From Zygnema cylindricum (taxonomy: Eukaryota > Streptophyta > Zygnematophyceae > Zygnematales > Zygnemataceae), in contig JBBHKE010002811.1 in NCBI GenBank assembly GCA_037447655.1, positions 64,001 to 115,091 of the forward strand: a stretch of 51,091 nt of DNA. Direction: 5' to 3'. A program made the translations under genes and the position numbers. This document shows, piece after piece, positions 28,501 to 38,519 of the stretch. Position 1 is the stretch's first letter, and the number at the start of each line of letters is the position of its first letter. A model generated the notes under the pieces. That model saw only the letters and a program-made list of their open reading frames with translations, had not been told where the DNA came from and searched no databases.

Positions 28501-29653
28501 GAACCTACACGAAAATCAATTGTTGACGTATCAGTAAATCTCAGAGGTACGGAAAGTCGACAATAGAAGCTTTAATCATGTTTATACAAGACAACTGCCA
28601 AATCTTGTAGTTGTGGCCGTAATTGGTAAAACTTTTAAAGTAAAACCTACACAATTAGCCACTTCCTGTTTTTTTCCTTTAGCATTTACATCTTGCTCAG
28701 CCATGAATTAACTTCAGGCCATCTATAAAGATTAGAAGATGGCAGAATTATTCATTAAAAAGCACACGAAGAAAAAATGGACAGTTAAACAACACCATGA
28801 ATCGCTATTTTAGACTTTCAATTCTCTCTTATGCCCGAGCGGCGTGAACGACTTTTAACCGCTTACCAGATTAGCGTTGAGAAAAAAATGCTAATATTAC
28901 TATTAACGCCATTTTGAGTTCAAAGCACATAAACGACCGGCACAGATTATTGTTACTAACGCTAATAGTAATTCACAGTGTAACTGTAATATGAAATATG
29001 CATCAGTAATTCATGCATCTTACACCAACAAAAACATACTCGTCATTTAAACAGACCTTATCTTGGATGCCTTTAATAGGCTTTCCATCAAGAATAACTC
29101 TTCTGATACAAGAAAGTATTTGTTGTTTAAACAGACCTTCCCTGCAATACCTTTGATAGCTTTACCAACAAGAATAAAACTTACAAGAAATTTATAATAA
29201 AGGAGAGTATTCGTCTTTGAAGCAAACCTTATCTCGAATGTCTTTTACAGCTTTTCCAACAAGGACAACACTTACAATACAAGAAAGCACATGTTGTTTA
29301 AACAGACCTTGTTTCGAATATCTTTAATAGCTTTACCAACAAGAATAACACTGGCAAGAATTTTACGATACAAGAAAGTATTTGTCATTGAAACAAACCT
29401 TATCTCGGATGTCTTTGATAGCTTTTCCAACTAGAATCTCATTGGTAAAGGGCCCATATAAATCCATGGTGTCAAGCATTGTCACTCCTAGTTCAACAGC
29501 TCGTCGAATGGTTCGAATATTCTCTTCATCAGGCTTTCCTCTAGTTCCATAAAACATGGACATTCCCATACAACCAAGGCCTTGTTGAGAAGAAACCATT
29601 CCTTGACTACCAAGGGGAAGCTGCTTAACCTCTGGAAGGACCTTTGTAGCCAT
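25520..29653 (-). CDS. Aldo-keto reductase (auxin-induced PCNT115 / AKR13-like), 6 exons, 342 aa
   Basis: NADPH-dependent carbonyl reductase family, cytosolic type. Exons on the minus strand: 29653-29399, 28504-28328, 27926-27754, 27287-27147, 26380-26266, 25687-25520 (stop TAA). All are GT-AG with consistent phase. Visible landmarks: [19 protein letters not shown] near the N terminus, DTMDLYG (catalytic D61 and Y66), VQICTKYG (K91), [12 protein letters not shown] (125-136), [23 protein letters not shown] (211-219), [20 protein letters not shown] and [12 protein letters not shown]. Length agrees with plant relatives (~340-350 aa). The family tetrad is D-Y-K-H, but the His position in YYQHR appears as Arg133 (YYLRS). 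The last exon was found by homology of [13 protein letters not shown] to the family C terminus. Intron 1 carries a five-copy duplication of the exon-1 end; introns 1 and 5 each carry a MITE-like element. The substrate is unknown. Confidence 0.93.
25945..26120. mobile_element. Family A-like element (same subtype as 9073-9273) in AKR intron 5
   Basis: Shares CGAGTGAGT, CACTATTTAATTAAGTGG, CATAACGAGCCAC and TTCTAATAAAGT with the copy at 9073. The left end retains CAGTGCCAATCGCTTTAAAG. Ends are too worn to define the target duplication. Confidence 0.55.
28790..28983. mobile_element. Family A element in AKR intron 1
   Basis: Left end ACACCATGAATCGCTATTTT and right end GCTAATAGTAATTCACAGTG+TA are imperfect complements. 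Short, non-coding. Confidence 0.6.
29055..29434 (-). repeat. Five-copy exon-end/donor tandem array at the AKR exon 1-intron 1 boundary
   Basis: The end of exon 1 plus its donor (GACATCCGAGATAAG then GTTTGT) is the fifth of five copies. The others, all in intron 1, have their donor position at 29306, 29226, 29135 and 29055. Spacings alternate 91, 80, 91, 80, a 171-bp dimeric period. Translated in the exon frame the copies read [13 protein letters not shown] (real), [39 protein letters not shown] and [13 protein letters not shown]. They keep sense but are not joined to exon 1. Confidence 0.85.
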
Positions 29654-30850
29654 TTTTGAAAGTCAAATTTGGATATATGAATATATATAGATATTTTTTA
29701 ATAGCCGGAAAAGTGGCCAAATACCTGAATCGTATACAAGACAAGAGTCAGTTACAACTGTGAAGAATAATATACATAAAGTTCGATGGAAATACTCTAA
29801 GTTTTCTTTAAATTCAAAAAATTAAAAGAAAGAGATTAATAAGAACAAGGGAAAATGCATACTAGCAACAGAAAAGCTTAAAAAGAATATAGTCAATGGA
29901 AAAAAATATAAGTGAAAAAAAACATAACTAAAAAGGAAACTCTAAAACAACAACTGAAGGACATAGACATTGCAAAAAAAAAAAACAGTGAAAACTAACA
30001 AGATTAAAACAACAGCTATAGACCACAAAACACATTAAAATCTCTTAAAAAGGTGCAATAAAAATGTATTTTTGATAGAGAAACTTTTTCATAAAAATGA
30101 ATCAACATAAAAACAGTAATTAATACATCGGAATGAGATATAAATTCAGGTGAAAGAAAACATTAATATAAACCTTAAAACAAAAGGCAAACAATCTAAA
30201 GGTCAGAATTTATTTTTTAATATCTTCAACGTCAGAGGAACTAGCGCACTACGAAACTTGTCTGAAAAAAATAAAATTTGTTAAAAATCTTCTAGATTGC
30301 ATAAGAAAAACAATAGACTTGAGCTGATGGTTGCTTGTAAAAGCAATTCCTGAGCTTTGAATCTGTCTCCATTAAAATGTATGAAAACTTATAGTCCCAT
30401 CGTCAGTTGATATTTACATCCAGGAAAATGACAATTCTAACTTAGTTATCAACAGTAACCATCACCAGACAAAAATCATAAAAACAAAATTAAAAAATAA
30501 CAACCCCGATACAGATCCCTGTCAAAGGTTCTGAACCGAATAACGACAAATAAGACTTGCCTCTCGAGTGTTCCTGTAGGAAAATGAGATTCCTGGAACT
30601 CAGCTTGAACACTGAAAGAGGATTTATGGAAAAATAAAAAATAAACTTTAAAATGCTTACACTAAATGAATTGCAAGTAGCGTTACCACTTTTAGTGTTG
30701 ATATTTTTTTCGCATCTTACAACATACTTTCTTGTGCACACGTGTCAAATGTTCAATCCCAAACAGCCAAAAGGTAAGAATGCCTTTCAATCGCAACCAT
30801 CCGTATTAACAATCTGACAAGTGTGCACCGAAAAAAAGATGTTTTCTGTG
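29654..30850. other. AKR upstream region, no gene seen
   Basis: A-rich, with no open frame of recognisable content. It should contain the AKR promoter and 5' UTR; no core element can be assigned. Confidence 0.5.
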
Positions 30851-30857
30851 GCGAAAA

Positions 30858-30882
30858 AACACTAATAGCGATACACGGTGTA
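30858..30882. mobile_element. Solo family A right end
   Basis: CACTAATAGCGATACACGGT followed by GTA matches the family A terminus. No complementary left end was found in the preceding kilobase. Confidence 0.45.
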
Positions 30883-31184
30883 CCATCCAGGATGCAAAAA
30901 TTGCATCTTCAGACAATCAGTCTAACTGGCAATAGCATCCTAGAGGCGAAGTTGCAAAACTTCGTCGATGTTTCATAGTATGACGTCTGACGCATAAAGG
31001 TTGCAGAATGACGTCGTAGAGGGAGGATGAGATGCAAGTGACACGATAATGGAACTTTCGTTTCCGGAATTGGCAAGATTGCGATTACGGTATAACGATA
31101 TTAAACCTAGGAGAGCACTTAGCAAGCACGATTTTTGATCCCTCCAGACGTTTATGGCAGCAGGTACAAATCGTACAGAGATGG

Positions 31185-32701
31185 TACACCTTGAATCGTT
31201 ATTAGTGTTGAAAAATTATTAGCGTTATTAACGCTAAGAGCGTTGTTCCATTAGGCGGTCTCAGTAAACGTCGAAAATTCGTTTACTGGAGCGACCGTTC
31301 CATTATGTCGGGTTAGTAACCGACATTTTTTTCGCGTAGCACATTTTGATTGGTCCACGTAATAAATGAATAAGATTCTGCTAATCTTTACAGAATCTCT
31401 GATAGCAAATTGTGGCCACACATTTTTGCTAGCGAAGGTAAAAAGTGACTCGTACGACGTATTGAATAAAATCTGTACGGGTGGACGAAACTTAAGATTT
31501 GAAAAAGCGTACGAAAATGTCAGAATGACTAGTGGATGGCACCAGAAGCGTGAAACAATATCCTCCGTCAAAGATTTTCTTGCCGCTTCCGGTGGCCCCG
31601 CATCCTCCCTGGCGGAAGGCACATGTCATATGCGACGTGTACCCCACCTGGTCGCGCGGTCGTCGTGGATATTTGTTCTCTTTTCCACGAGGCACGATGT
31701 TATTCGTTCAGGCGCTTAGAATTGACCTACTCCAGATCACTTGTTGCGTACTGAAAGTGTCAGACGATGGCGTATCCGATTATGCATCCAACCCACCTCC
31801 TTGAGGTACGTTGAAAAAAAATAAACGAACGCCTCGCGGATGGAAATCTAACGGTCAGTGTTACCTCCAAGAACTTCGGAGAGTATTGGCAAGATTCTCT
31901 GTAGTGTTGTTTCATTAATAATACAAAATAAGCAGTACGGTCTAGTACGGATAATCGCAGATTTCTGTAAACTACAGTACAGTACACCGCCAATCGCTAT
32001 TAGCGTAGAAGTTTCTTTAGCGTATATGAGTAATTACCGTGGTTTACGCTAATTAAGAATTTGAAATTTTTGATAAAAAACATACATTCTAATTGTTTAA
32101 TAATTTTAATTTGGGTCTTTGAAAAAAGTAAATGCAGGTCGCAAACATGCTTACACTAATATAGGCATTTGTACAAAATATGACAAATCGTACACAAATC
32201 GTACGTTTACACAGTCGAAACGTGGTTGATGGACGAATATATGCGAACGTGATATTTGACAACCCGATTTGATCCCCTTTTTAGACCGCACATTCTCATG
32301 CGTCCGCGGCTACTAAACAAAATGAATTGTACTTTTTCACTTAAAAAGGTACGTTTTGTACGGTTTGAATATGACCGTACACCACACTATTTAAAAGATG
32401 ACGTACTTCCGTTTTGTACGGTACTAAAAAATTAACCCTAAATAGAGTAAAGAAAAAAATAGAATGAACTACGCTAATGGAGAATAAAAAAAAAAAAGCG
32501 GGACGGAATTAGCGTACACAGTGCTAATAGCGATTGGCGGTGTACCCCACTTTTCGACTGATGGAACTTGACCCTAATTCTCCAGAACATTAATTAAGGT
32601 AAAAAAAACATTTAGTGTTATTAATTCTATTTAAGGTAAAGCCTTATAAAATTGGGGGCGCCTATATAGCGTTCATAACGCTAATAACGGTTCAAGGTGT
32701 A
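31185..32701. mobile_element. Large family A element, split by a nested copy
   Basis: The ends TACACCTTGAATCGTTATTA and CTAATAACGGTTCAAGGTGT+A share the unusual CCTTGAA variant, so they belong together across 1.5 kb. Another A element (31983-32544) sits inside. The remaining interior (31250-31980) is less AT-rich than its surroundings and has short open frames on both strands that I do not recognise. Confidence 0.65.
31983..32544. mobile_element. Family A element (CCGCCAATCG subtype), nested
   Basis: Ends TACACCGCCAATCGCTATTA and TAATAGCGATTGGCGGTGTA. The interior carries TGACAAATCGTAC, a TACTTTTT...AAAAAGGTAC palindrome, CCGTACACCACACTATTTAA and AAAGCGGGACGGAATTAGCG, all shared with 33665-34203 and 35314-36882. 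Confidence 0.85.
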
Positions 32702-32827
32702 GGCCCGGTCGGCTCTGTCGGCGAATCAAAATGACGCATGCGAGTACCGTTACCGTAGTATTTTAGAATAAACTGTTTCGAAGGAACATATAAACAGAGG
32801 ACAGCGCAAGCGCCTTGCTAACAAGAC

Positions 32828-33332
32828 TACACCGTGAATCGCTATTAGCGTAATGAAACAATTAGCGTTATTTACGCTAATTAGGAATGTCGTTTTTTGT
32901 GGAAATAATTTTTATTCTAATTTTTTGTATACTCTAATTTGTAAACTGCTTTGTAAAAATTTTCGGTGCATAATATATCCACACTAAAATTTGTGCATGT
33001 ACGAACTATTCAAATCGTACGCCGTCGCGTTTTTTTGACATCCGCGAATGCCGAAAAATATTTACACAATAACATGTTAGCGCGACTACGAGACAACGTG
33101 AATACTTTTTCTGTACTTTTATACTTTAAAAAGTACAAAAAGGTACGACTCTGACAGACCGTACACCATACTATTTATAATGGCACTACGTTAGAGTCAT
33201 GAATCCCATTTAATGGGCTACCTCAAATAACGTGTAGAAACATTTAGAATGTTTAATTATATTTGAGAATTTGCCGCAAAAAACATGGTACCTCAATTAG
33301 CGTTCAACACGCTAATAGCGATTCACGGTGTA
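32828..33332. mobile_element. Family A element (CCGTGAATCG subtype)
   Basis: Ends TACACCGTGAATCGCTATTA and TAATAGCGATTCACGGTGTA are perfect complements. The interior matches the copy at 46880-47374 (CTCTAATTTGTAAACTG, TTTGTAAAAATTTT, AAATCGTACGCCGTC, GGTACCTCAAATAACGTG). Confidence 0.88.
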
Positions 33333-33664
33333 CTCCGTTGATCCAGGAGCATAGAAAGCTAGAAACAATACTCCAGCGTAGAAGCAAATAGCCCGTTTAT
33401 GTGAGCCTTTTAACTGCCACATACATATAATAGAGTTAGGTGCAACTGTCTTCGTCTGGCCCGATTTGTACTGTACTGTTTCTTTGTTGCATGTGTAATT
33501 TCATCACTGGGTAGAAACTAGAAAGAATCGAAGAACCCACGCCAGCGTTTGGATTTGTTGTTTTTATGCCTCTGTTCCACTGATTACCACATTTCAGCTG
33601 ACAAGATTCGACTACCGACAGTCCCGCGGTAAATTGTAAGCAGGCGTTGAGAAATACAGTAAAC

Positions 33665-34203
33665 TACACTGCTAATCGTTATTAGCGTGTAAGTTTTTTT
33701 AGAGTATAAAAACAATTACAGTGGTGTACGCTATTTAAGAATTTGAAAATTTTGGAAAAAATCATACATTCTAATTGTTTGATTATGGTAATTTGGATCT
33801 TTGAAAAAAAAAATGTCGGTCGCAAACATGCTTACACTAATATAGGTCTCCGTACAAAATTTGACAAATCGTACATTCACACGGTCGAAACGCGGATGTC
33901 GGACGAATATGTGCGAGCGGGATTTTTTACGACCTGGTTTTTTTTTTTTTCTTTTTAAAACGCACATTCTCATGCGTCCGTGGTTACTAAAACCAATTTA
34001 TTGTACTTTATAACTTAAAAAGGTACATTTATGTACGGTCTGATACTGACCGTACACCATTCTATTTAAGAGACAACGTACTGAAAATAGCCCTAAATAG
34101 AATAAAGAAAAAAATAGAATGAACTACGGTAATGGAGAATAAAAAAAAAAAAAAAAGCGGGACGGAATTAGTGTACACAACGCTAATAACGATTGGCGGT
34201 GTA
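33665..34203. mobile_element. Family A element (CCGCCAATCG subtype)
   Basis: Left end TACACTGCTAATCGTTATTA, right end TAATAACGATTGGCGGTGTA. The interior aligns throughout with 35314-36882 once the insertion in the latter is removed, including GATTATGGTAATTTGGATCT. Confidence 0.85.
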
Positions 34204-34221
34204 CAGTACAGTGATGTACTG

Positions 34222-34809
34222 TACACCGTCGATTGTATTTAACGTGTAGAAATTATTAGTGTGTAGAATAATTTAGTGTCATGTACACTAATTTTGACTA
34301 AGAAAATTTTCGAAAAAAAAGTTATACACTAATTTTTCAACGTACGCCAATATGGGTACAGCTGATTTGTCGAGAGGATATCTACGTTAATATAGGTAAA
34401 AGTACAGATTCTGACAATTCGTACACTATCGCATACATTCACTCTAATTAATTCCTAACTCTAATTTCGGTTTTTTACGGTGCAGACAATACGCGACAAA
34501 CAAATGTACACTAAAACAAGTACAAATATGAAATTCTTTAATTCACAGGGCAGTTTTTCGTGCGATAGGAGAGATTTTATTAAAATATCCGTACTAGTAT
34601 GATAAAAAAGTACATTTTTATACGAACCGACACGTTCCGTATTCCACACTAATAAAAATATACATAAATTAAAATGGTGTACACTAATTGTTCATCTCGT
34701 AATTAGCGTACAAGAAAAATTAGTATACTTTACCCTATTTTAGGTAAAACCCTCAAAATTTAGGGGCGCCGAATTAGTGTTCAACACGCTAAATACGATC
34801 GACGGTGTA
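34222..34809. mobile_element. Family A element (CCGTCGATTG subtype)
   Basis: Ends TACACCGTCGATTGTATTTA and TAAATACGATCGACGGTGTA. Inside are ACACTAATT repeats and a TACTAGTATGATAAAAAAGT-like central block. No transposase frame. Confidence 0.85.
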
Positions 34810-34817
34810 CTGTACTG

Positions 34818-35305
34818 TACACCGCGCATCGTAATTAGAGTAAAAAAAGAGAAAAAAAGAATTAGAGTAATTTACTCTAATTTATGTGATAGAACTGTTT
34901 CAAAAAGGAATTTACTCTAATTTATGCGGTGTACTCTAATTTGGCAAGCTAATATCCTCTACTGTAAATAAGGTATTCGTACAGAATCTGACAAAACGTA
35001 CAGTTTATTGTCACTATGACGTTTGCACTACGTGGTTTGTTAAAACGCAGTTACATGATAATGGCTTGTATTAAATCATTATTTGTACTTTTTTACTTAT
35101 AATAGTACAATTTTGCACGGTCGGACGTCGTCTGTACTCCACACTATTTAAAGAGAACATATAATAGAATTAAAAACGATAATTAAACCTTACCTTAAAT
35201 AGCATAATGAAAAAATTAGAATCATTTACTCTATTTGATGTGATAGAGTCGAAATTTGGTGCGACCGAATTAGAGTAATTTACTCTAATCACGATTCGCG
35301 GTGTA
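34818..35305. mobile_element. Family A element (CCGCGAATCG subtype)
   Basis: Ends TACACCGCGCATCGTAATTA and TAATCACGATTCGCGGTGTA. The interior matches the copy at 7753-8372 (TTACTCTAATTTATGTGATA, GTGTACTCTAATT, TTAAATCATTATTTGTACTT). Only 8 bp, CTGTACTG, separates it from the element on each side. Confidence 0.87.
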
Positions 35306-35444
35306 CTGTACTGTACACCGCCAATCGTTATTAGCGTGTAAGTTTTTTTAGCGTATAAAATTAATTACAGTGGTGCACGCTGTTTAAGAATTTGAAAAAT
35401 TTGGAAAAAATCATACATTTTAAATTTTTGATTATGGTAATTTG

Positions 35445-36460
35445 TAGTGTTGTGTATCGGTAAGGGTTTTCCGATAACCGATATGGGCCATTTTTCGGGG
35501 ACCCGATAATCGATATATTGGTACAATATATCGCTATCGGTCTTATCGCCGATAAGTAGCCGATAATATCGGCTATTTATCGGCGATAATGCCGATAACG
35601 ATAACTATTGGAGATAACTGTACGAACCGCACAGATAAATGTACGGCCTGTACACTCATATGTACGTCTTATTCCCCCGACAGTAGCCGGCATAGTATAT
35701 GTACGGATTTTGTACGGCTCCAGTTAAAGCGATGTACCTTCCACATCCGACGCCGTGGCTTTGTCCCTTTCTTTTTTTAGATCCACTAAAAACCTGCCAC
35801 GTGTCATCCGTCGACTTTTTTGGCCAAACCGCCAAAAAAGCCATTCTGAGATGTCGGCGCTCACGCTGACCGTCCGCTCTTATTTTATCATTGAATGTCG
35901 TCCGTTCGATTCTAGCCGCATAATGTTATTCTGCATCCGTTGTACTTTGAGTCCGCCGTCTTTTTACCGTTTCATGATAATCAGTTTATCGGTACAATTT
36001 CGTACATTCCCGTCAAATTTATGTACAGCTAACCGCCCAAAAAGTACTACAAAGTGCAACGTATTTTTTCGTCAAATTCCGTACATTTCCCGTAAAAAGC
36101 CGTACATTTCACGTAAATTGCCGTTCAGTTTACCGGACAGAAAGCATTCCGGACAGAAAGTACAGAAAGTACAAATATATCGGGACCGCTGACCGTTCGA
36201 TAACGATAACTATCGGTATCGGTGTTATCGCGATAAGTTTTTTACCGATACACACACTGCACCGCGAATCGTTATTAGCGTTATGAACTCTTTATCGGCA
36301 CCCCAAAATTTTGACATTAATACCTTAAATAGAATAAACTACACTATTTAAGGACGTGGACCATAATCAACCACGTCTCCTGGCAATAAATTAGAATGAA
36401 TGACGCTAATTTTTTCTTTACACTAATAATTTCTCAACGCTAATAACGATTCGCGGTGTA
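35445..36460. mobile_element. Family B hAT-like element (B1) with 8-bp target duplication
   Basis: Left end TAGTGTTGTGTATCGGTAAG, right end TTACCGATACACACAC then TG/TA. Subterminal regions are packed with CCGATA/TATCGG motifs, typical of hAT transposase binding sites. The target duplication is GTAATTTG on both sides. The interior has GTAC-rich blocks and GCGCTCACGCTGACCGTCCG, shared with the copy at 47373-49630. No transposase frame. Its right terminal TA has been split by an A element. Confidence 0.85.
36258..36460. mobile_element. Family A element inserted at the right terminal TA of B1
   Basis: CACCGCGAATCGTTATTAGC at the left, GCTAATAACGATTCGCGGTG at the right, bounded by TG (36258-36259, a decayed TA) and TA (36459-36460). 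Removing the element leaves B1 ending in ...CACTA directly before its 8-bp duplication. Confidence 0.82.
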
Positions 36461-37402
36461 GTAATTTGGATCTTTGAAAAAAAAAATGTCGCTCGCAAAC
36501 ATGCTTACACTAATATAGGTATTCGTACATAATTTGAAAAATCGTACACAATTTGTACATTCACACGGTCGAAACGCGGCTGTCGGACGAATATGTGCGA
36601 GCGGGATTCTTTACGACCTGGCTTTTTTTTACTTTTTAGAACGCACATTCTCATGCGTCCGCAGTTACTAAAACTAATTTATTGTACTTTTTAACTTAAA
36701 AAGGTACATTTGTGTAAGGTCGGATACTGTCCTTACACCATTCTATTTAAGAGACAACGTACTAAAAAAAACCCTAAATAGAATAAAGAAAAAAATAGAA
36801 TGAACTACGCTAATGGAGAATAAAATAAAAAAGAGGCGGGATGGAAATAGTGTACACAACGCTAATAACGATTGGCGGTGTACTGTTCGGTTTTCAAAAA
36901 GTCAAGTCAAAAAAGTTTGCCGTCAGCTTGCACCACCTTTGCACAAAGGCTGTCCGCTGCTTCCGTGACGCCTGCGGGGAGCAAAAATCGTGCTACCTGA
37001 AACAATTACATGTTTTTTAGTTACCCCCCCCGTGAAGCGAATAAACTATGTGCAGCATAGAAATTACCGTATGAAATAGTGTGATCACGGACCGTATCCA
37101 CCTTTGGATGTCTTCTAGTCGTCATCATCGACGGTCAGATTGCATTCTGCCTGGATTAAAAGTTGTTCACATTTTGGCCTGCGAAGACGCCGGCGGCATG
37201 GCCATTACCACTGTATTGCCACAGTTTGATAATTTATTTAGATTTGTTTTCTTTCTTTTTAAAAAGAGAAGTAATATCTCTGAATTGCTATAAAAGGGCT
37301 CAGCTTCACCTGCAGTTTCGTTGTACAGCTGTAGTGTTATCGGTTAGGTTTTCCTCTCCGACTTTTGGCTCTCTGTTTCTGTCCAAAACCAAAATCACGA
37401 AA

Positions 37403-38507
37403 ATGGCAGATGTTAAAATTCGTTTAGTATCTTCTGGCGCCAAACGTGCAGCTCATAAAACTGAAGGAAAGGATTCTCCAACTAAGAAGAAATTGAAAAG
37501 CGAGGCTATCCAAGATTGTGATCCTCCTCGCTTAAAGTCTCAAACGGAGACGAATGAAGCAGAAGTAGAGACTGCAGCAGCTCCCTGTCCAACAGTCCAT
37601 TCTGTTTGTGATGTGTCGCTGGAAGAACATCTCAAAGAAGCGATTCAGAAAGATGTTTTGGAAGGCAATGATGATGTCGGTAGGCGCCTCATTTGAATTA
37701 TTACTGTTGTTCCGTTAGGTACTCACAATCAGAAGCTTGTCAAACCATGTATTTTACGAATTTGCAGGCACTGGAGTTCTCCAAGGGCACTTTCTTCCGT
37801 AACAATCATTTAGCTTGAATAGTAAAAACATCATTTTTGCGAGTCAGAAAATCAGGTCAAATAAACTTGTTCGTTAAGTTTTACAATTTACATTATTATA
37901 CGTCTGGCAGATCGTATTTTGTAATTTTGTCCATAGCAAACACATTTGCAAATCCTTTGTTCTTAAAAATTTTCTGATATGATTTTAATGCAAACTGCTG
38001 AATTGATCTATGTTCCTCACCGACTCTCCTGTGATTTGTCAGATGCTACTGAGGGTGACTGGGTTGACGAGGACCCTGACGTGTTCGGGCATTCCAATGT
38101 TTCTGAACCATCGACCCTTATGCCTATTGATAACCAGGAAAAACCGATTTCAAAGAGCACTTTTACAAAGGTGACCTTCATTCATACTTTTCCTGCGCTG
38201 AAGCATAACTAGCTAATATCACGCCCAATGGCTATGAAGCAAACAGTCGACCTTGTATTTGTTCTTGTTCTTCTTAGGCTACTCTACGCTGGTATCTTGC
38301 ATCCAAAACAAAACATTGAAGTACTTCCAAAATTTTATTTTAGGCTTCTTTTCGGTGTATCTTTACCGCTAGTTGTAGCTACTAATATAATTGCTAAGTG
38401 TCTGACAATTTATCTTTTCATGAACTGCCAATTCTGTCCAGGCATCACTTTTGATCAAAGTTAAGAATTCCAGTGGATCCAACGTAAGAATGGCATCAGA
38501 GCAATAA
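37403..38507 (+). CDS. Unrecognised small, charged, probably nuclear protein (3 exons; last exon ambiguous)
   Basis: Exon 1 is 37403-37679, starting MADVKIRLVSSGAKRAAH, with a basic stretch SPTKKKLKSE (possible nuclear localisation signal) and an acidic amphipathic block SLEEHLKEAIQKDVLEGNDD. Exon 2, 38043-38170, joins in phase and reads DATEGDWVDEDPDVFGHSN to SKSTFTK. Two phase-0 last exons are possible: 38278-38319 (ATLRWYLASKTKH, 148 aa total) and 38442-38507 (ASLLIKVKNSSGSNVRMASE, 156 aa total). All junctions are GT-AG. I do not recognise the family. The ATG context GAAAATGGC and the coding-like composition support a real gene. Confidence 0.55.
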
Positions 38508-38519
38508 AAAAGAGGAAAC

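Larger units (their letters stand above)
35314..36882. mobile_element. Family A element interrupted by a B+A insertion
   Basis: Ends TACACCGCCAATCGTTATTA and TAATAACGATTGGCGGTGTA. It is the same subtype as 33665-34203 but holds 1 kb of foreign DNA between two copies of GTAATTTG (35437-35444 and 36461-36468). In 33665-34203 the uninterrupted sequence carries GTAATTTG once. Confidence 0.88.

Noticed and set aside
31251-31804. Four overlapping open frames on both strands as a gene
   Set aside because: Mutually overlapping, no recognisable motif, and enclosed in an inverted-repeat element.
35755-36192. 145-aa open frame within B1
   Set aside because: Part of the non-coding hAT-like element; the homologous B2 region does not keep the frame.
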